Below are positions 21,953-31,969 of a stretch of 64,000 bases of DNA, in pieces (the stretch's first letter is position 1; every line of letters begins with the position of its first letter). Source of the DNA: Cotesia glomerata (Eukaryota > Arthropoda > Insecta > Hymenoptera > Braconidae); the NCBI RefSeq assembly GCF_020080835.1, contig NC_058165.1, forward strand, positions 13,451,961 to 13,515,960, in the 5' to 3' direction. Below the pieces are notes generated by a model. That model worked only from the letters and a program-made list of their open reading frames with translations. It did no database searches and was not told where the DNA came from. Position numbers and translations under genes: made by a program.

Positions 21953-24900
21953 TGATGAGTTCTGCTTCCTGTGGTGTGTCAACACCGCCTTGCATCCACC
22001 AGTATTAGTTCCGGGTGACCCTACAAGTTATCGTCACTTCGGCGTCAGATTGAACTATGAAGGTATTCAATTTCCAATTAAACTCAATGATGCACTAAAA
22101 TTTGAAAAAATGAATGATCTTAGCATTAATGTATATGGTATAGATTCAGATTTCACGGGTAAAAAGTCTGAAAAAAGTACTATTATACCATTATATTTAA
22201 GTAACCAAGTCAAAAATACAGACGATTTATTTATTGATGAATAAAAAAAGTATAAATTATACTGATAATCTAGATAATATTGAGTCAGTATCAGTTTGCA
22301 TGGATACATAATCTTTCTGGATTAATTAAAAGCCAAATATCTCTAGGTAAACATAAATTGTACTTTTGTGATCGTTGTTTGAATCATTTTAAACTTCAAA
22401 AATGTTATTTAGAACATCGAGTAGATTGTTTTAAATCTAACAAAGTCCACATGGAATTTCCTACTGAAAAAAATAAAATTTTTAAATTCAAAGATTTTAA
22501 GTCTAAAGATACTGTACCGTTTGTAGTTTTCGCAGATCTAAAATTCACACTCGAACCCCCGGGAGATAATGAAAAGACAGCTCATAAACATGTTCCACAC
22601 AGTATTGCTTACTATGTACATTGTAGCTATGATAACACACTCTCCAAATTTGAATCAAACCGTTCTCCTGATTGCATCAACTGGTTTGTTAAACAATTAG
22701 AATCGTTAGATCTGGACTTCGAAAAAATTACAAAGAATCCTATTAAAATGAAACCTTTAACGAAAGAGCTACAAGATAGACACAACCAGGCAACTATGTG
22801 TCACATCTTTGAAAAGCCTATAACATCTCCTACAGATAAATTTTATGATAATTGTCACTTCACAAGTAATCACAGAGATGCTGCACATAAATCATGTAAC
22901 GTTAATTATCAAAAATTTACCATTATCCCAGTTGTCTTTCATAATTTATCTGGCTATGACTCACACTTCATAATTGAGTCCTTAGCTACAGTATTTGAGG
23001 GTGAAATTATATTATTACCAATCAATAAAGAACATAACATTTCTTTTTCAAAATCAGTTAAAAATACTTCAGTCTCTTCAAGATTTATTGATTCATTCAG
23101 ATTCATGGCCTCCAGCTTAGAAAAATTAGCTTCATACCTCGATGACAAAGACAAACAGATTACACGATTACACTATCCTGACTCTGATAAATTCAAATTA
23201 GCAACACGTAAGGGTATATTCCCGTATGAATATATTGACAGTATTGAAAGACTAGACGAGACACAGTTACCTGATCAGGATTCATTCTATTGAAAATTAT
23301 CAAACTCTACTATTTCCGATTATGATTATGCTTTTGCTCAAGTAGTTTGGAATGAATTTAATATGAACACGCTTGTAGAGTACTCAGACTTATACTTGAA
23401 GACTGATGTCCTCCTCTTGGCTGATGTTTTTGAAAATTTTAGACTCAGTTGTTTCAAGATATACAATTTAGATGCCCTACATTTTTATACAGCACCAGGT
23501 CTTTCGAGCTTTGCAATGTTAAAGCATACTGAAGTAGAACTTGAACTGCTAACTGATCCTGAGATGCTTCTTTTCATTGAAAAGGGTGTACGTGGTGGGG
23601 TATCGATGTGTGCTAATAGACATGCTGAAGCTTACAACCTGTACATGAGTAAAGATTTTGATTCAAACAACCCTGAAACATACCTGATGTATTATGATGT
23701 AAATAATTTGTATGGCGCAGTGATGAGTATGTCTTTACCCAAGGGTAAATTTAAATGGGTTGAAAATGTAGACAATGTAGATCAGTTTTTCAATGATAAT
23801 GAGAGTGTAGGCTATAACCTTGAAGTAGATCTACACTATCCTGAGAAACTACATGATCTACACAAAGATCTACCTTTATGCCCAGAACATTTTATACCAC
23901 CTGGTAGCAAGCAACAAAAAGTTACTATGTACAACTCTGTGCGATAAAACTAACTATGTTATTCACTATAAAAATTTAAATCAATGTTTAGATTTAGGTT
24001 TAATTCTTAAAAAAATACATCGTGTCTTAAAATTTGAACAATCAGACTGGCTCAAGTCATATATCGATAAAAATACTACATGCCGAAAATTAGCTAAGAA
24101 TTATTTTGAAAAAAAACTTTTATAAATTAATGAATAACGCAGTTTTCGGAAAGACGATGGAGAATGTAAGAAAATATAGATATATTTTATAAGGTATATG
24201 AGGTATATTTTATAAAGTATATAAGGTATATTTTATAAGGTATATAAGGTATATTTTATAAGGTATATAAGGTATATTTTATAAGGTATATAAGGTATAT
24301 TTTATAAGGTGAATAAGGTATATTTGAGAACAAAGTGGCAAGGTCGATACAATGTATCCGATTTAGTATGTAAACCAAATTTCTACAGTCTTACTATTTT
24401 CGATGAGGATGTGGTTATAGTTGAACTTAAAAAAGCTAGAGTTTGCTTTAACAAGCTGATATATGTAGGCTTTAGCATATTAGATCTATCCAAGAATTTT
24501 ATCTATGACTTTCACTATAATTATGTTATGAAAAAACCTCAGAATAATTGTATACCGATACAGACAGTTTAATTTACCAATTTAATGTACCCAACATCTA
24601 TGCGGACATCAAAAGTGATATCTCAAGCTTTGATACTTCCGATTACCCGCTTAACAATGTCTTCAACATGCCTCTTGTCAATAAAAAGGTTCTGGGGCTC
24701 ATGAAGGATGAGAACAATCGAAAAATCATGTCCGAGTTCGTGGGTCTCAGAGCCATGTTGTACGCCTTCGAAATTCATGATCCTGAGAAGGAAAAAGACA
24801 GGACAAAGGAATAGGCAAAGGGTATCGGAGGATCAGCCTTGAAGACCATCACGTTTGATGACTTCAAAAGATGTCTTTTTGAAAATGTATTACTGAAGAA

Positions 24901-25111
24901 AGAGCAGTACATGATAAAAAGTAAAAAACATCAAGTACACACAATAAAACATAAGAAACTTGCTCTCAGTTGGGCTGACGACAAACGTCAACTCATTGAG
25001 GAAAGCACAGATACTTTACCTTGGGGTTATAAAGGCTCCTTAGATTTTAAGAAAAGAAAAATTGTTGAAGATAGCAATGAAAATAATAATAAAAGACAAA
25101 AAAATTTGTAA
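21953..25111 (+). pseudogene. polB: Protein-primed DNA polymerase B (Polinton PolB), broken
   Basis: Replicative polymerase of the Polinton. Motifs in order: Exo I as FADLK (about 22530; the usual Glu of D-x-E is Lys here), Exo II HNLSGYDSHF (about 22940), Pol A YDVNNLYGAVM (about 23700), Pol B NNAVFGKT (about 24130), Pol C YTDTDSLIY (24550) and a C-terminal block with TLPWGYKG. A zinc-finger-like CDRC...H...C lies near 22370-22430. Breaks: frameshifts near 21985, 22245, 23930 and 24115; TGA at 23291-23293; TAG at 24812-24814; and a 138-base minisatellite between Pol B and Pol C. The start is probably one of the two ATGs at 21953-21958. It cannot give an active enzyme. Confidence 0.9.
24181..24318 (+). 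repeat. Six-copy 23-bp minisatellite inside PolB
   Basis: Six units of the type TATATTTTATAAGGTATATA + AGG run without gaps (starts 24181, 24204, 24227, 24250, 24273, 24296); the first, second and last differ by one or two bases. It lies between polymerase motifs B and C and separates two halves of a conserved block (MENVRK and LRTKWQGRY). Confidence 0.9.
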
Positions 25112-25220
25112 TAATAATATGAAAAAACAATGCAAATATAGTTTTAAGGATTTATGTATTAAGGTTTTGTAAATAAAAACAATGTAAATATAATTTGTGT
25201 TTTACATATCAGATTTATTG

Positions 25221-26186
25221 ATTCAACTATCATGTTTAGTATCAAAACCTAACCATTTAACATAGTATTTATTTCCACTTTTCCTAATTACTTTTTCAAC
25301 AAGATATACATCTGGATATTTGACTTTGCTGAGTTCTTCGTTGTAAAATCCACCTTCGATTGGTTGATCCTGATAGTCCACGAGCTTATACGTCGTTGGA
25401 TTCGTATTCTGCACTGACTTGATTGTGAAGATTTCTGTTGTCCAGTTTGGTGTGTATCCTTTGTCAAAAACATGCTTGTACTTGCTGATTCGGACTTTGT
25501 CTCCAACTTTGAACTTCTGTTTCTGCTTCGATTTGGTTTTCAGTGGTTGATATATATTTTCCAATAGTTGTTTCTCTTGAGCAACGGTAACATCAGCAGG
25601 TTTCATTTTGATGGTACTGTGTTTGGTGTTGTTGTAAGTATTCACCAAGTCATCAAGTATATCGGTCCCCTTGTAGCTGCCACGAGCTGTATACTCTCGC
25701 CACATTTAAGTCTTAAGTGTTCTATTGAAACGTTCACATATGGATGCTTTGTGATAACTGAATGTTGAATGAAGATTTATCTTGTGCTGCTTCATCAGAT
25801 CTTTGAATTCTTTGTTGTAGAACTCTTTACCCTGATCAACATGGAGATTCTTAGGGACATGACCTTGCTGGAGTACAGACTTCATAGCACTAGTAACGTC
25901 TACACCACTTTTTGATTTAATTGAAACTGCCCAGGCATACTTTGAAAATATATCTATGATTGTAAGCAGATACTTGTACCCTTTATTAACTGTTGCATAT
26001 GGAATCATCTCAACCAATTCAGCTTGCCAAGTCTCATCGAGACCTCGGATGTCAACATGACGACGTTTATAGTTCCTACGAGCTGGTTTGTGAAGCTCTT
26101 CAGCTATTACTGCCTTTTTGTTGTTCATTGAATTTCTCAGTGAGATATTTGATATTATTTTTGTGAGAGGAAAGTACTGCTTTAGC
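25221..26186 (-). pseudogene. int: Polinton integrase (retroviral-type DDE core plus chromodomain)
   Basis: Integrase that would insert the element and create the 6-bp duplication. The minus frame shows the core acidic residues in IIDIFSKYAW (about 25960), HVDQGKEF (about 25840) and ERFNRT (about 25725), then an SH3-like KVGDKVRIS and a C-terminal chromodomain-type YYVKWLGF (about 25250). TAA at 25706-25708 splits it. TGA at 25221-25223 stands where a chromodomain Trp is expected, and the frame continues a few codons beyond it. Same orientation as the two small ORFs and the ATPase. Confidence 0.9.
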
Positions 26187-26495
26187 TTACTCAATAGCCG
26201 TCTGCAAATTTGCCACAGCAGCTTTCAGTATTACTATTTCAGAGTGAAAATGTGGAATAATCTCTTTCTGTTCACTATATATACTTTTATTTAGTTCAGA
26301 TATTTGTCTCAGTACAAATTGCACTGTCGCCACATCACGTTCATTTGAAGGATTACCAAGATTGCACAGCCTTTTATTCTCAATGTTATAGTTTCCATCA
26401 GAAGTTACATTAAAACCTCTACCAGCTGGTCCTCGTTGAACTTTGTCATTGTCCAGTGGACGTCCAAATATATCGATGCTCATAGTTGTGAACAC
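26187..26495 (-). CDS. Conserved Polinton ORF with FGRPL...GPAGRGF...DGNY motif, function unknown
   Basis: 102 codons, open from ATG to stop. Motifs SIDIFGRPL, GPAGRGF, DGNYNIENKRLCN and a helical C-terminus. The family recurs in insect Polintons and related elements next to integrase, and its N-terminal motif resembles structural or fibre-like attachment proteins, but the role is unproven. Its end lies next to the integrase start. A minus-strand TATA-like box lies at 26547-26540 and CAGTCA at 26503-26498. Confidence 0.75.
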   Translation of the reverse strand: MFTTMSIDIFGRPLDNDKVQRGPAGRGFNVTSDGNYNIENKRLCNLGNPSNERDVATVQFVLRQISELNKSIYSEQKEIIPHFHSEIVILKAAVANLQTAIE

Positions 26496-26532
26496 TTTGA
26501 CTGTCAGCGTGTGAATGATATAATTTTCTAAA

Positions 26533-27345
26533 AACTTTTAATATATAACCCCAGCCTCCCTAAGCTCTTCAATAATTGGCATGATTTCATTCGTGTGACT
26601 TTCATTTCCAGCAGCTTGAGATGCCATCCGCAGTTGCAAAAGATCAACTAGTTCATTTGGATCATCCCAGTAAACATAGTCCATTGGTAATCTTTGTTTT
26701 CTGGCAATTATATATTTTGGTAACCCTTTACCAAACTTGGTAATAAAATCAGCAATGTATTAATTGAACTTCATGGTTATATCTTCATAAATGGTACGAT
26801 TTGGATCATAATTTTTCCTATGAGTGTTGGTATGTTGAATTATATCCAAGTACTTGTTTTTATCATCTGGCGTGATGAGTGCATCATCTGGTGATTTTCT
26901 AAATAATAATTCCAGCAACCCAGGAGTTATTGGATAATTTTTACCTTTAACAGTTATTGTGTCATTTGCAAATGAAATAGGTGAATCACCCATATACATT
27001 TTACCATGTTTTCTGCGTACACCATATCTCATATCATTATCTTTGTGTTTCTTACTTAAACGTTGTAAATAATTAGTGAGAAGAGGATTTTTACGAGCTG
27101 GAGTACTTGTTGATGGCAGTAGTTGGGTTATAGCAAATGATGCGTTGTTAAATGAACTTTCATCATCTGATATTAAACTGTTGTACTCTTCTGGATCAAC
27201 GCATAAATATTCTTCAATATTATTCAATCTTCTTCAAGCTGTATCTTTGCCCAACTTCAACATTCTGTGCTTTTATCGGATGGCATCGCTGGCTTGAGAT
27301 ATCTGATGCAAAATATCCTTCTGCTTTGAAATTACTTCAGGCTTC
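26533..27345 (-). pseudogene. Conserved Polinton ORF with YVYWDDPNELVD motif, function unknown
   Basis: It starts with an ATG near 27345 (MKPEVISKQ) and runs in one frame to about 26533. Motifs: YGVRRKHGKMYMGDS, PGLLELLFRKSP, NTHRKNYDP and, past a stop, YVYWDDPNELVDLLQ and HTNEIMPIIEELREAG. In-frame stops: TAA and TGA in the first 50 codons (about 27272 and 27236) and TAA at 26760-26762. The family is widespread in insect Polintons; the function is unknown. An upstream minus-strand TATAAATT at 27408 and TAGTCA at 27381 may be its promoter. Confidence 0.75.
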
Positions 27346-27404
27346 ATGTTAACAGGTTAAAGTCTACAGCATGTATGACTATCACACTCTAAAGTACCTC
27401 AATT

Positions 27405-28091
27405 TATACTAATGAAGCAGTCGAATCCTTTTCGATACCTGCCACTGTTCAATTCACTGTCTTTATCTATTACCACGAACCCATATTTATTTCAACATGC
27501 CGAGCATAAATCTCTGAATGAGTTGTATGGCATGTCGGTATTGACATGATCATCATAAATATGCTTCGGATTCATTTCATCTTGACGGAACAGCACGAGA
27601 AAGTTTGCATTATCTTCAATCAGATGCTTAGGTATTCGTGTATAAGTTTGACAGAGATAAAAGCTATCAACATCCTTGTGTCGACCCCTGCAGAAAAAAG
27701 CCTTGATGTGATCCTGTTTTTCACAAGCAACATCATCAAATATCATCAGAGAGTTAGGCTTAGCATCTTCGGGCTTGATTACAGTCTTATGTTCGCTGAA
27801 TGTGAAGAATCCAATACCATCAATCTATTTAAGCAGTGTCTCCAGAAACTGATACTTTGGTTGGTTAAGAGACTTTGAGTAAAGATATATATTCTCAAAC
27901 CTCAAACCGTTTGGATGTACAATACGAGACAGCAGAGCATTCGTCTTTCCACAGTTTGATGGTCCGCAAAAGATTGCACGGATACTGTTGGGAAGCAAAG
28001 CACCGTGTCTTTTGAGTTTTTTCACACCGGTTTCTTGAACAATTTGATCAAAATTGATAACTGGCAACTGAGCTCTTGGTTTGTTGTCCAT
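27405..28091 (-). pseudogene. atp: Polinton genome-packaging ATPase (FtsK/HerA type)
   Basis: It would pump DNA into the capsid. Walker A GPSNCGKT lies near 27970-27945 and Walker B SLMIFDDV near 27755-27730. TAG at 27825-27827 separates the two halves in one frame. TGA at 27492-27494 follows CSAC, probably replacing Trp, and the frame continues about 29 codons. The gene starts at ATG 28089-28091, divergent from the PLA2 gene with a shared TATATATA between them. Confidence 0.9.
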
Positions 28092-28157
28092 GACTGCTGA
28101 TTAGATTCTGAGCTCAAGGAGTATATATACTGGCTTATATAGATTAGTAAGTCAGTC
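28091..28157. promoter_or_regulatory. Divergent promoter between packaging ATPase and PLA2 genes
   Basis: TATATATA at 28122-28129 reads the same on both strands. To the right, TCAGTC at 28152-28157 is about 32 bases from the box start. To the left, on the minus strand, CAGTCA at 28096-28091 is about 34 bases away and leads straight into the ATPase ATG. One palindromic TATA box could thus serve both genes. Confidence 0.65.
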
Positions 28158-28168
28158 TTTGATGTGAC

Positions 28169-29017
28169 ATGTCTGAGAGCAGATGTGGTAAAGGTTTGTT
28201 CAACAACATAATCAACAAGCTTTCACTTGAACTTCACATACCAGGTTATCAGTACTGTGGTCTGGGTACAAAGTTAGCCAAGAGGTTAGCTCGAGGTGAT
28301 TCAGGTATAAATCCTTTGGACGCTGCGTGTAAGGAACACGATATTGCTTACTTGAAAAATCGTGAAAATTTGGAAGCCCGTCACGAGGCTGATAAAATTC
28401 TTGCTGAGAAAGCGTGGCAACAATTTCAAGCGAGAGACGCTGCTATTGGTGAAAAGGCTGCTGCTTGGAGTGTAAATAAAATCATGAAGTTAAAAAGACG
28501 TTTCGGTATGGGATTAGAAAAGAAAGAAAATGTTAAAAGAAAAATCACCAAGCAGAAGACAACCAAGCTCAAGGCTACCAAGAAGAAGGATGTTGCTCTA
28601 AGACAGATTGTTGATAAAGCTAAAAAGTCCATTCAACCTAGTGGAGATCTAGTTAAAACAACCCTTGAAGGTGCCCGCATGGCTGTCAAGATAGCCGTTG
28701 GGAAGAAAAACGTTCGATTACCTCGTATTATACCAGTTTCGTCAAAGATTGGTGGAGTACTTCCATTCTTGATTCCACCATTTGCAAGGTTATCAGCGGT
28801 TGGTGCTTTGATAAGTGGAGCTACAGGTGTTGCAAAAGCTGTGCATGATTCAAGCGCAGCCAAAAATCAACTAGCTGAAAAAAAAAGTCAGAACTTGAAG
28901 ATGAAGGAAATAGCTGTAGGTAGAGGATTATACCTCAAACCTTACCGCAATGGTATGGGACTTTATCTGAAACCATACCTAGAGGGAGCTGGTTACGAGA
29001 AGTCAAAAAACCAGTAG
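28169..29017 (+). CDS. PLA2-domain virion protein (intact)
   Basis: 282 codons without a break, the longest intact Polinton gene here. A phospholipase A2-like domain lies at residues 27-64 with YCGLGT, DSGINPLDAACKEHD (catalytic His-Asp pair) and a following Tyr. A Lys-rich region follows (residues about 115-150), then a hydrophobic Gly/Ala-rich stretch (residues about 190-225), and two GLYLKPY repeats at the end. PLA2 domains are known from parvovirus VP1 and adintovirus virion proteins, where they help breach membranes; that role here is inferred. The stop at 29015-29017 overlaps a slippery site leading into the protease frame. Confidence 0.85.
   Translation: MSESRCGKGLFNNIINKLSLELHIPGYQYCGLGTKLAKRLARGDSGINPLDAACKEHDIAYLKNRENLEARHEADKILAEKAWQQFQARDAAIGEKAAAWSVNKIMKLKRRFGMGLEKKENVKRKITKQKTTKLKATKKKDVALRQIVDKAKKSIQPSGDLVKTTLEGARMAVKIAVGKKNVRLPRIIPVSSKIGGVLPFLIPPFARLSAVGALISGATGVAKAVHDSSAAKNQLAEKKSQNLKMKEIAVGRGLYLKPYRNGMGLYLKPYLEGAGYEKSKNQ
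29005..29011 (+). promoter_or_regulatory. Candidate -1 ribosomal frameshift site (A AAA AAC)
   Basis: The heptamer is in the correct phase (TCA AAA AAC) of the PLA2 gene, one codon before its TAG. A shift of -1 continues directly into the open frame of the protease, which has no good ATG of its own upstream of its conserved start. The downstream sequence has short complementary stretches (GTAGAGCTAC; CAGT/ACTG), but I see no strong pseudoknot. A homopolymer deletion in a decaying gene would look the same. Confidence 0.45.
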
Positions 29018-29376
29018 AGCTACCACATCGACCACTGACTAACATCGATTTATTAAAATATGCCAAGCTGCTTAAAATTCCAAATTTTCATGGAGTTTTC
29101 ATGAGGAATGATTCACAAAAATCTGGACCGAAGATCAACGAATCAGCAATAATAAACTCAGATGATAAACTTGGCCCTGGAACTCACGGGGTTGCATACA
29201 AGAAGAATCAAAATCAAGTAATTTACTTTGACAGTTTTGGTAATCTACAACCTCCGCAAGACTTGACGGAATATCTCGATGTTGGTAGCGTAAAGTACAA
29301 TCATAAAAGATATCAAAACTTTGATACAATCACATGTGGACATTTGTGTTTAAAATTCCTGGCTGGACAACTATAA
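29012..29376 (+). CDS. pro: Adenain-like cysteine protease (Polinton PRO)
   Basis: Maturation protease of Polinton capsids, of the adenovirus protease/Ulp1 fold. The frame opens just after the PLA2 stop and is unbroken to 29376. Motifs: LKIPNFHGVFMRND, catalytic His in GPGTHGVAY (about 29180; Gly follows where Trp is usual), Asp in YFDSFGNLQPP (about 29225), Cys in CGHLCLKFL (about 29340). An internal ATG lies at 29101. The stop codon overlaps the TATA box of the next gene. Confidence 0.85.
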
Positions 29377-29408
29377 ATTGAAGTGACTCGGGACTGCACG
29401 CGTCAGTC
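29372..29408 (+). promoter_or_regulatory. Penton gene promoter (TATAAATT ... TCAGTC)
   Basis: TATAAATT at 29372-29379 includes the protease stop codon. TCAGTC at 29403-29408 lies about 33 bases downstream and directly abuts the penton ATG. Confidence 0.6.
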
Positions 29409-30124
29409 ATGGCAGAGTCATTCACCTTGACACTATCCGGAAACTCCTCAGTATTGGAGGCAAATTATTTTCCACCGATTGAGCTATCACCAATAAAAAA
29501 TTATGTACTTGGACTTGTTAAGCTCCTGACATTCAATTCAATACCAAATATTGATGTTAACGCTAATAAATTTTATGTATCATCAAAAAGATCCCAGAGA
29601 AGTACAATCAAGATATTTCAAGAGATAACTATACCGACAGGGAGTGATGAAGTTAAAGATATTGAAACTTATATAAACAAGACATTACCAGAACTGAGTT
29701 TCACTTCAAAAGCAAACAACAATGAGTTGAAAAGTGAAATAAAATGTGACGAGTATATAAATTTTGAACCTGAAGATTCCATTGGATCATTACTTGGATT
29801 TACCAAACGTGTTCTTCAACCTAACACAACTCATAAATCTGATTTACTAGTGAAAATATTAAAAATCAATGCTCTGAGAATCGAGTGCAATATAACTACT
29901 GGATCACATACATCAATGGTGAGAAGAATCATACAATCCATGGATTTTTCCCGAGGATTCCAGCAGGATATAAAATAGTGGAAAAGCCAACAAACATTAT
30001 TTACCTACCAGTCGCCGTACAAGCAATACACAACTTAAGGCTGCGCATTGTTGATCAGTACGGGAGAATGGCAAATTTTCGTGGTGAGACTATAACGATA
30101 AGACTTCATATGAAGAGTCTGTAA
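29409..30124 (+). pseudogene. Polinton minor capsid (penton) protein, frameshifted
   Basis: Single jelly-roll vertex protein of the Polinton capsid by similarity to known insect Polinton pentons. The first part reads MAESFTLTLSGNSSVLE ... YFPPIELS ... FNSIPNID, then PEDSIGSLLGF and INALRIECNITTG. A frameshift near 29905 moves the rest (GYKIVEKP, IYLPVAVQAI, FRGETITIRLH) into another frame ending at 30124. Otherwise full length, about 240 codons. Confidence 0.85.
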
Positions 30125-30159
30125 TGGGTATCGTATATGAGACAAAGACTGGTAATGGG

Positions 30160-30196
30160 TATAAAAGGATTGCAGCATGCCCAAAGATCATCAGTC
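30160..30196 (+). promoter_or_regulatory. Major capsid gene promoter (TATAAAAG ... TCAGTC)
   Basis: TATAAAAG at 30160-30167 and TCAGTC at 30191-30196, spaced as in the penton and PLA2 promoters. The leader to the capsid ATG at 30320 would be about 125 bases. A 52-codon Ser-rich frame starts at 30176 but would begin upstream of the predicted start site. Confidence 0.6.
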
Positions 30197-30319
30197 ATCA
30201 TCGAGCTCTGATAGTGTTAACACATCAGAACGCAGAGTTCCTAAAAAGTCTAGGACTAAAATTACGTGGAAAATTCATAAGATAAAAATAAGTTTTTGTT
30301 GTCTTGCTTGTGTGATACC

Positions 30320-30620
30320 ATGGTGGAAATCTTAGATATCAAAAAAACGATTATTTTTGATGACTCTATTGCACACTGTAAAGCTCATTCACACCTACCA
30401 TACGCATCATCAACATTTAACAACAGTGATGAAATCAGGATTGCTGTTCAGCATCAAGATCTGTGCTTGCTTTCAAGCAAGAGCACATTACATTTTTATG
30501 GAAGAATGAGGAAAGCTGATGGTACTGTTGTAAGTGCTACTACAAAGATGGTCAACATGGCTGTCTGTCATATGTTTGAAGAGATACGTTATGAGCTCAA
30601 TGGTGTAGAATATGAACTAT
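30320..30620 (+). pseudogene. Polinton major capsid protein, N-terminal fragment only
   Basis: The double jelly-roll capsid protein begins MVEILDIKKTIIFDDS and continues with YASSTFNNSDEIRIAVQHQDL, with FYGRMRKADGT and EEIRYELNGVEYE. Similarity stops near 30610. The rest is gone, replaced by a SINE, a U6-derived piece and the 1.1-kb repeat. About 100 of the several hundred expected codons remain. Confidence 0.85.
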
Positions 30621-30662
30621 TCTTTCTTGCTTCACAGCATTATTTATATTTGTAAAAAATTC

Positions 30663-30941
30663 TTGCCATAAGATGGACGGTGTGGCTTGATAAATATAGA
30701 ATAATCGAAAGGAAATTTAGCATAGACCGGATAGCTCAAATGGTAGAGTAGCCGACATGTCTTCAGAAGGTTCTGAGTTCGAATCCCAGTCCGAGCTATC
30801 TAATAATTTTTTCTCGCATATTCTATAAACTCACATTAAGATGATCCTCTCCACATTCCTTTCTCAATCCTTTCCTACAAATATCCTGTTACGTGAATGT
30901 GGATCGCTTCACGTAATAATTACCGTAACTCCTATTCTTTC
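30663..30941 (+). mobile_element. tRNA-derived SINE with ~30-bp flanking direct repeat
   Basis: A-box TAGCTCAAATGG (about 30731) and a perfect B-box GTTCGAATCC (about 30774) sit in a tRNA-like head about 75 bases long; the anticodon stem does not pair, so it is not a working tRNA. The 30 bases GCTTCACAGCATTATTTATA... occur directly before (30633-30662) and again after (about 30944-30973), as a target duplication would. Confidence 0.6.
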
Positions 30942-30968
30942 CCGCTTCACAGCATTATTTATATTTGT

Positions 30969-31026
30969 AAAAATGTGGAACGCTTCACGATTTTGCGTGT
31001 CATCCTTACTCAGGGGCCATGCTAAT
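30969..31026 (-). ncRNA. U6: U6 snRNA 3' fragment (pseudogene)
   Basis: The minus strand reads GCATGGCCCC, then AAGGATGACACGCAAAATCG and GAAGCGTTCCACATTTTT, the 3' half of spliceosomal U6 ending in its T-run. The 5' half, including the ACAGAG box, is missing, so it is not functional. A second U6-end-like string (GTGAAGCGATCCACATTC) lies near 30890-30915. Confidence 0.85.
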
Positions 31027-31441
31027 AAACGGCAACCATATACAAAAAAGAAAGAAAGATCAGTTATATCCCAAACCCACCATACATTACATGTATGTGT
31101 GGGACTTTGCATCCAGACAAGCAAGGAAAAGTCCATGGAAATAAGCAGCAAGAGACGGAGAACGATTTCGCCGACGAATACAAGAATTAAATAAAATTAT
31201 TGAACCTGTATTAATTAATAAACTTATTGTAATTAAAAATAAAAAATAAAGAAAAAACTGATTTATAATTTTGTATTTTTAATTGTTAATCTTACTATAA
31301 TAAGTACAAAAATATATAAGATAAATATAAACTAGATATTAGTAACTTTACATAGATTTAAACTTTTTTATTAATTTTACAGTTGGTATGGATGGTGTGT
31401 AAATGAATTTGAATTTATTGTATGACGTACCGATGTAATAC
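31027..31441. other. Short non-coding stretch after the U6 fragment
   Basis: A frame to 31194 is Lys/Arg-rich with no recognised domain and may be a remnant of the lost capsid region or of the inserted DNA. The rest is AT-rich with no feature. Confidence 0.4.
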
Positions 31442-31969
31442 AAATCCGAACAAAAACAGTTTCACTGTAAAAAAATCGCGCCAAGTCCACGTTCATAAGA
31501 CTATTAAGAGAAAAAAAAATTTTTTTTTTCTTCACAAAAAGATATAAAATAAAAAAATTGAAAAATCCAAGTAACCGATATGATTGTATACGATTTTCGA
31601 AAATTAAAAAAAATTTTGTTGTAAATTTAAAAATTAAAAAAAAAATTTTTGAACGTACTTGGTGTGCGTCATTGTGTATTTCAATTTTTTTGAAAGTCCT
31701 AGTAAATAAATTTTACGAATTTCATTAAAAGTAAAATATTTTGCAACCACGCACACCAAGTACGTTCCAAATTTGTTTTTTTAAATTTACAACAAAATTT
31801 TTTTTAATTTTCGAAAATCGTATACAATCATATCGGTTACTTGGATTTTTCAATTTTTTTATTTTATATCTTTTTGTGAAGAAAAAAAAAATTTTTTTTT
31901 CTCTTAATAGTCTTATGAACGTGGACTTGGCGCGATTTTTTTACAGTGAAACTGTTTTTGTTCGGATTT
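31442..31969. repeat. Near-palindrome, copy 2
   Basis: Arms begin AAATCCGAACAAAAACAG and mirror each other as in 6979-7508. The flanking ATACTAAAATC junction is shared with copy 1, so it travels as part of the larger repeat. Confidence 0.85.

Noticed and set aside
30725..30800. tRNA gene
   Set aside because: A and B boxes are good, but the anticodon stem does not pair and the acceptor stem has mismatches. The flanking 30-base direct repeats fit a SINE insertion better.
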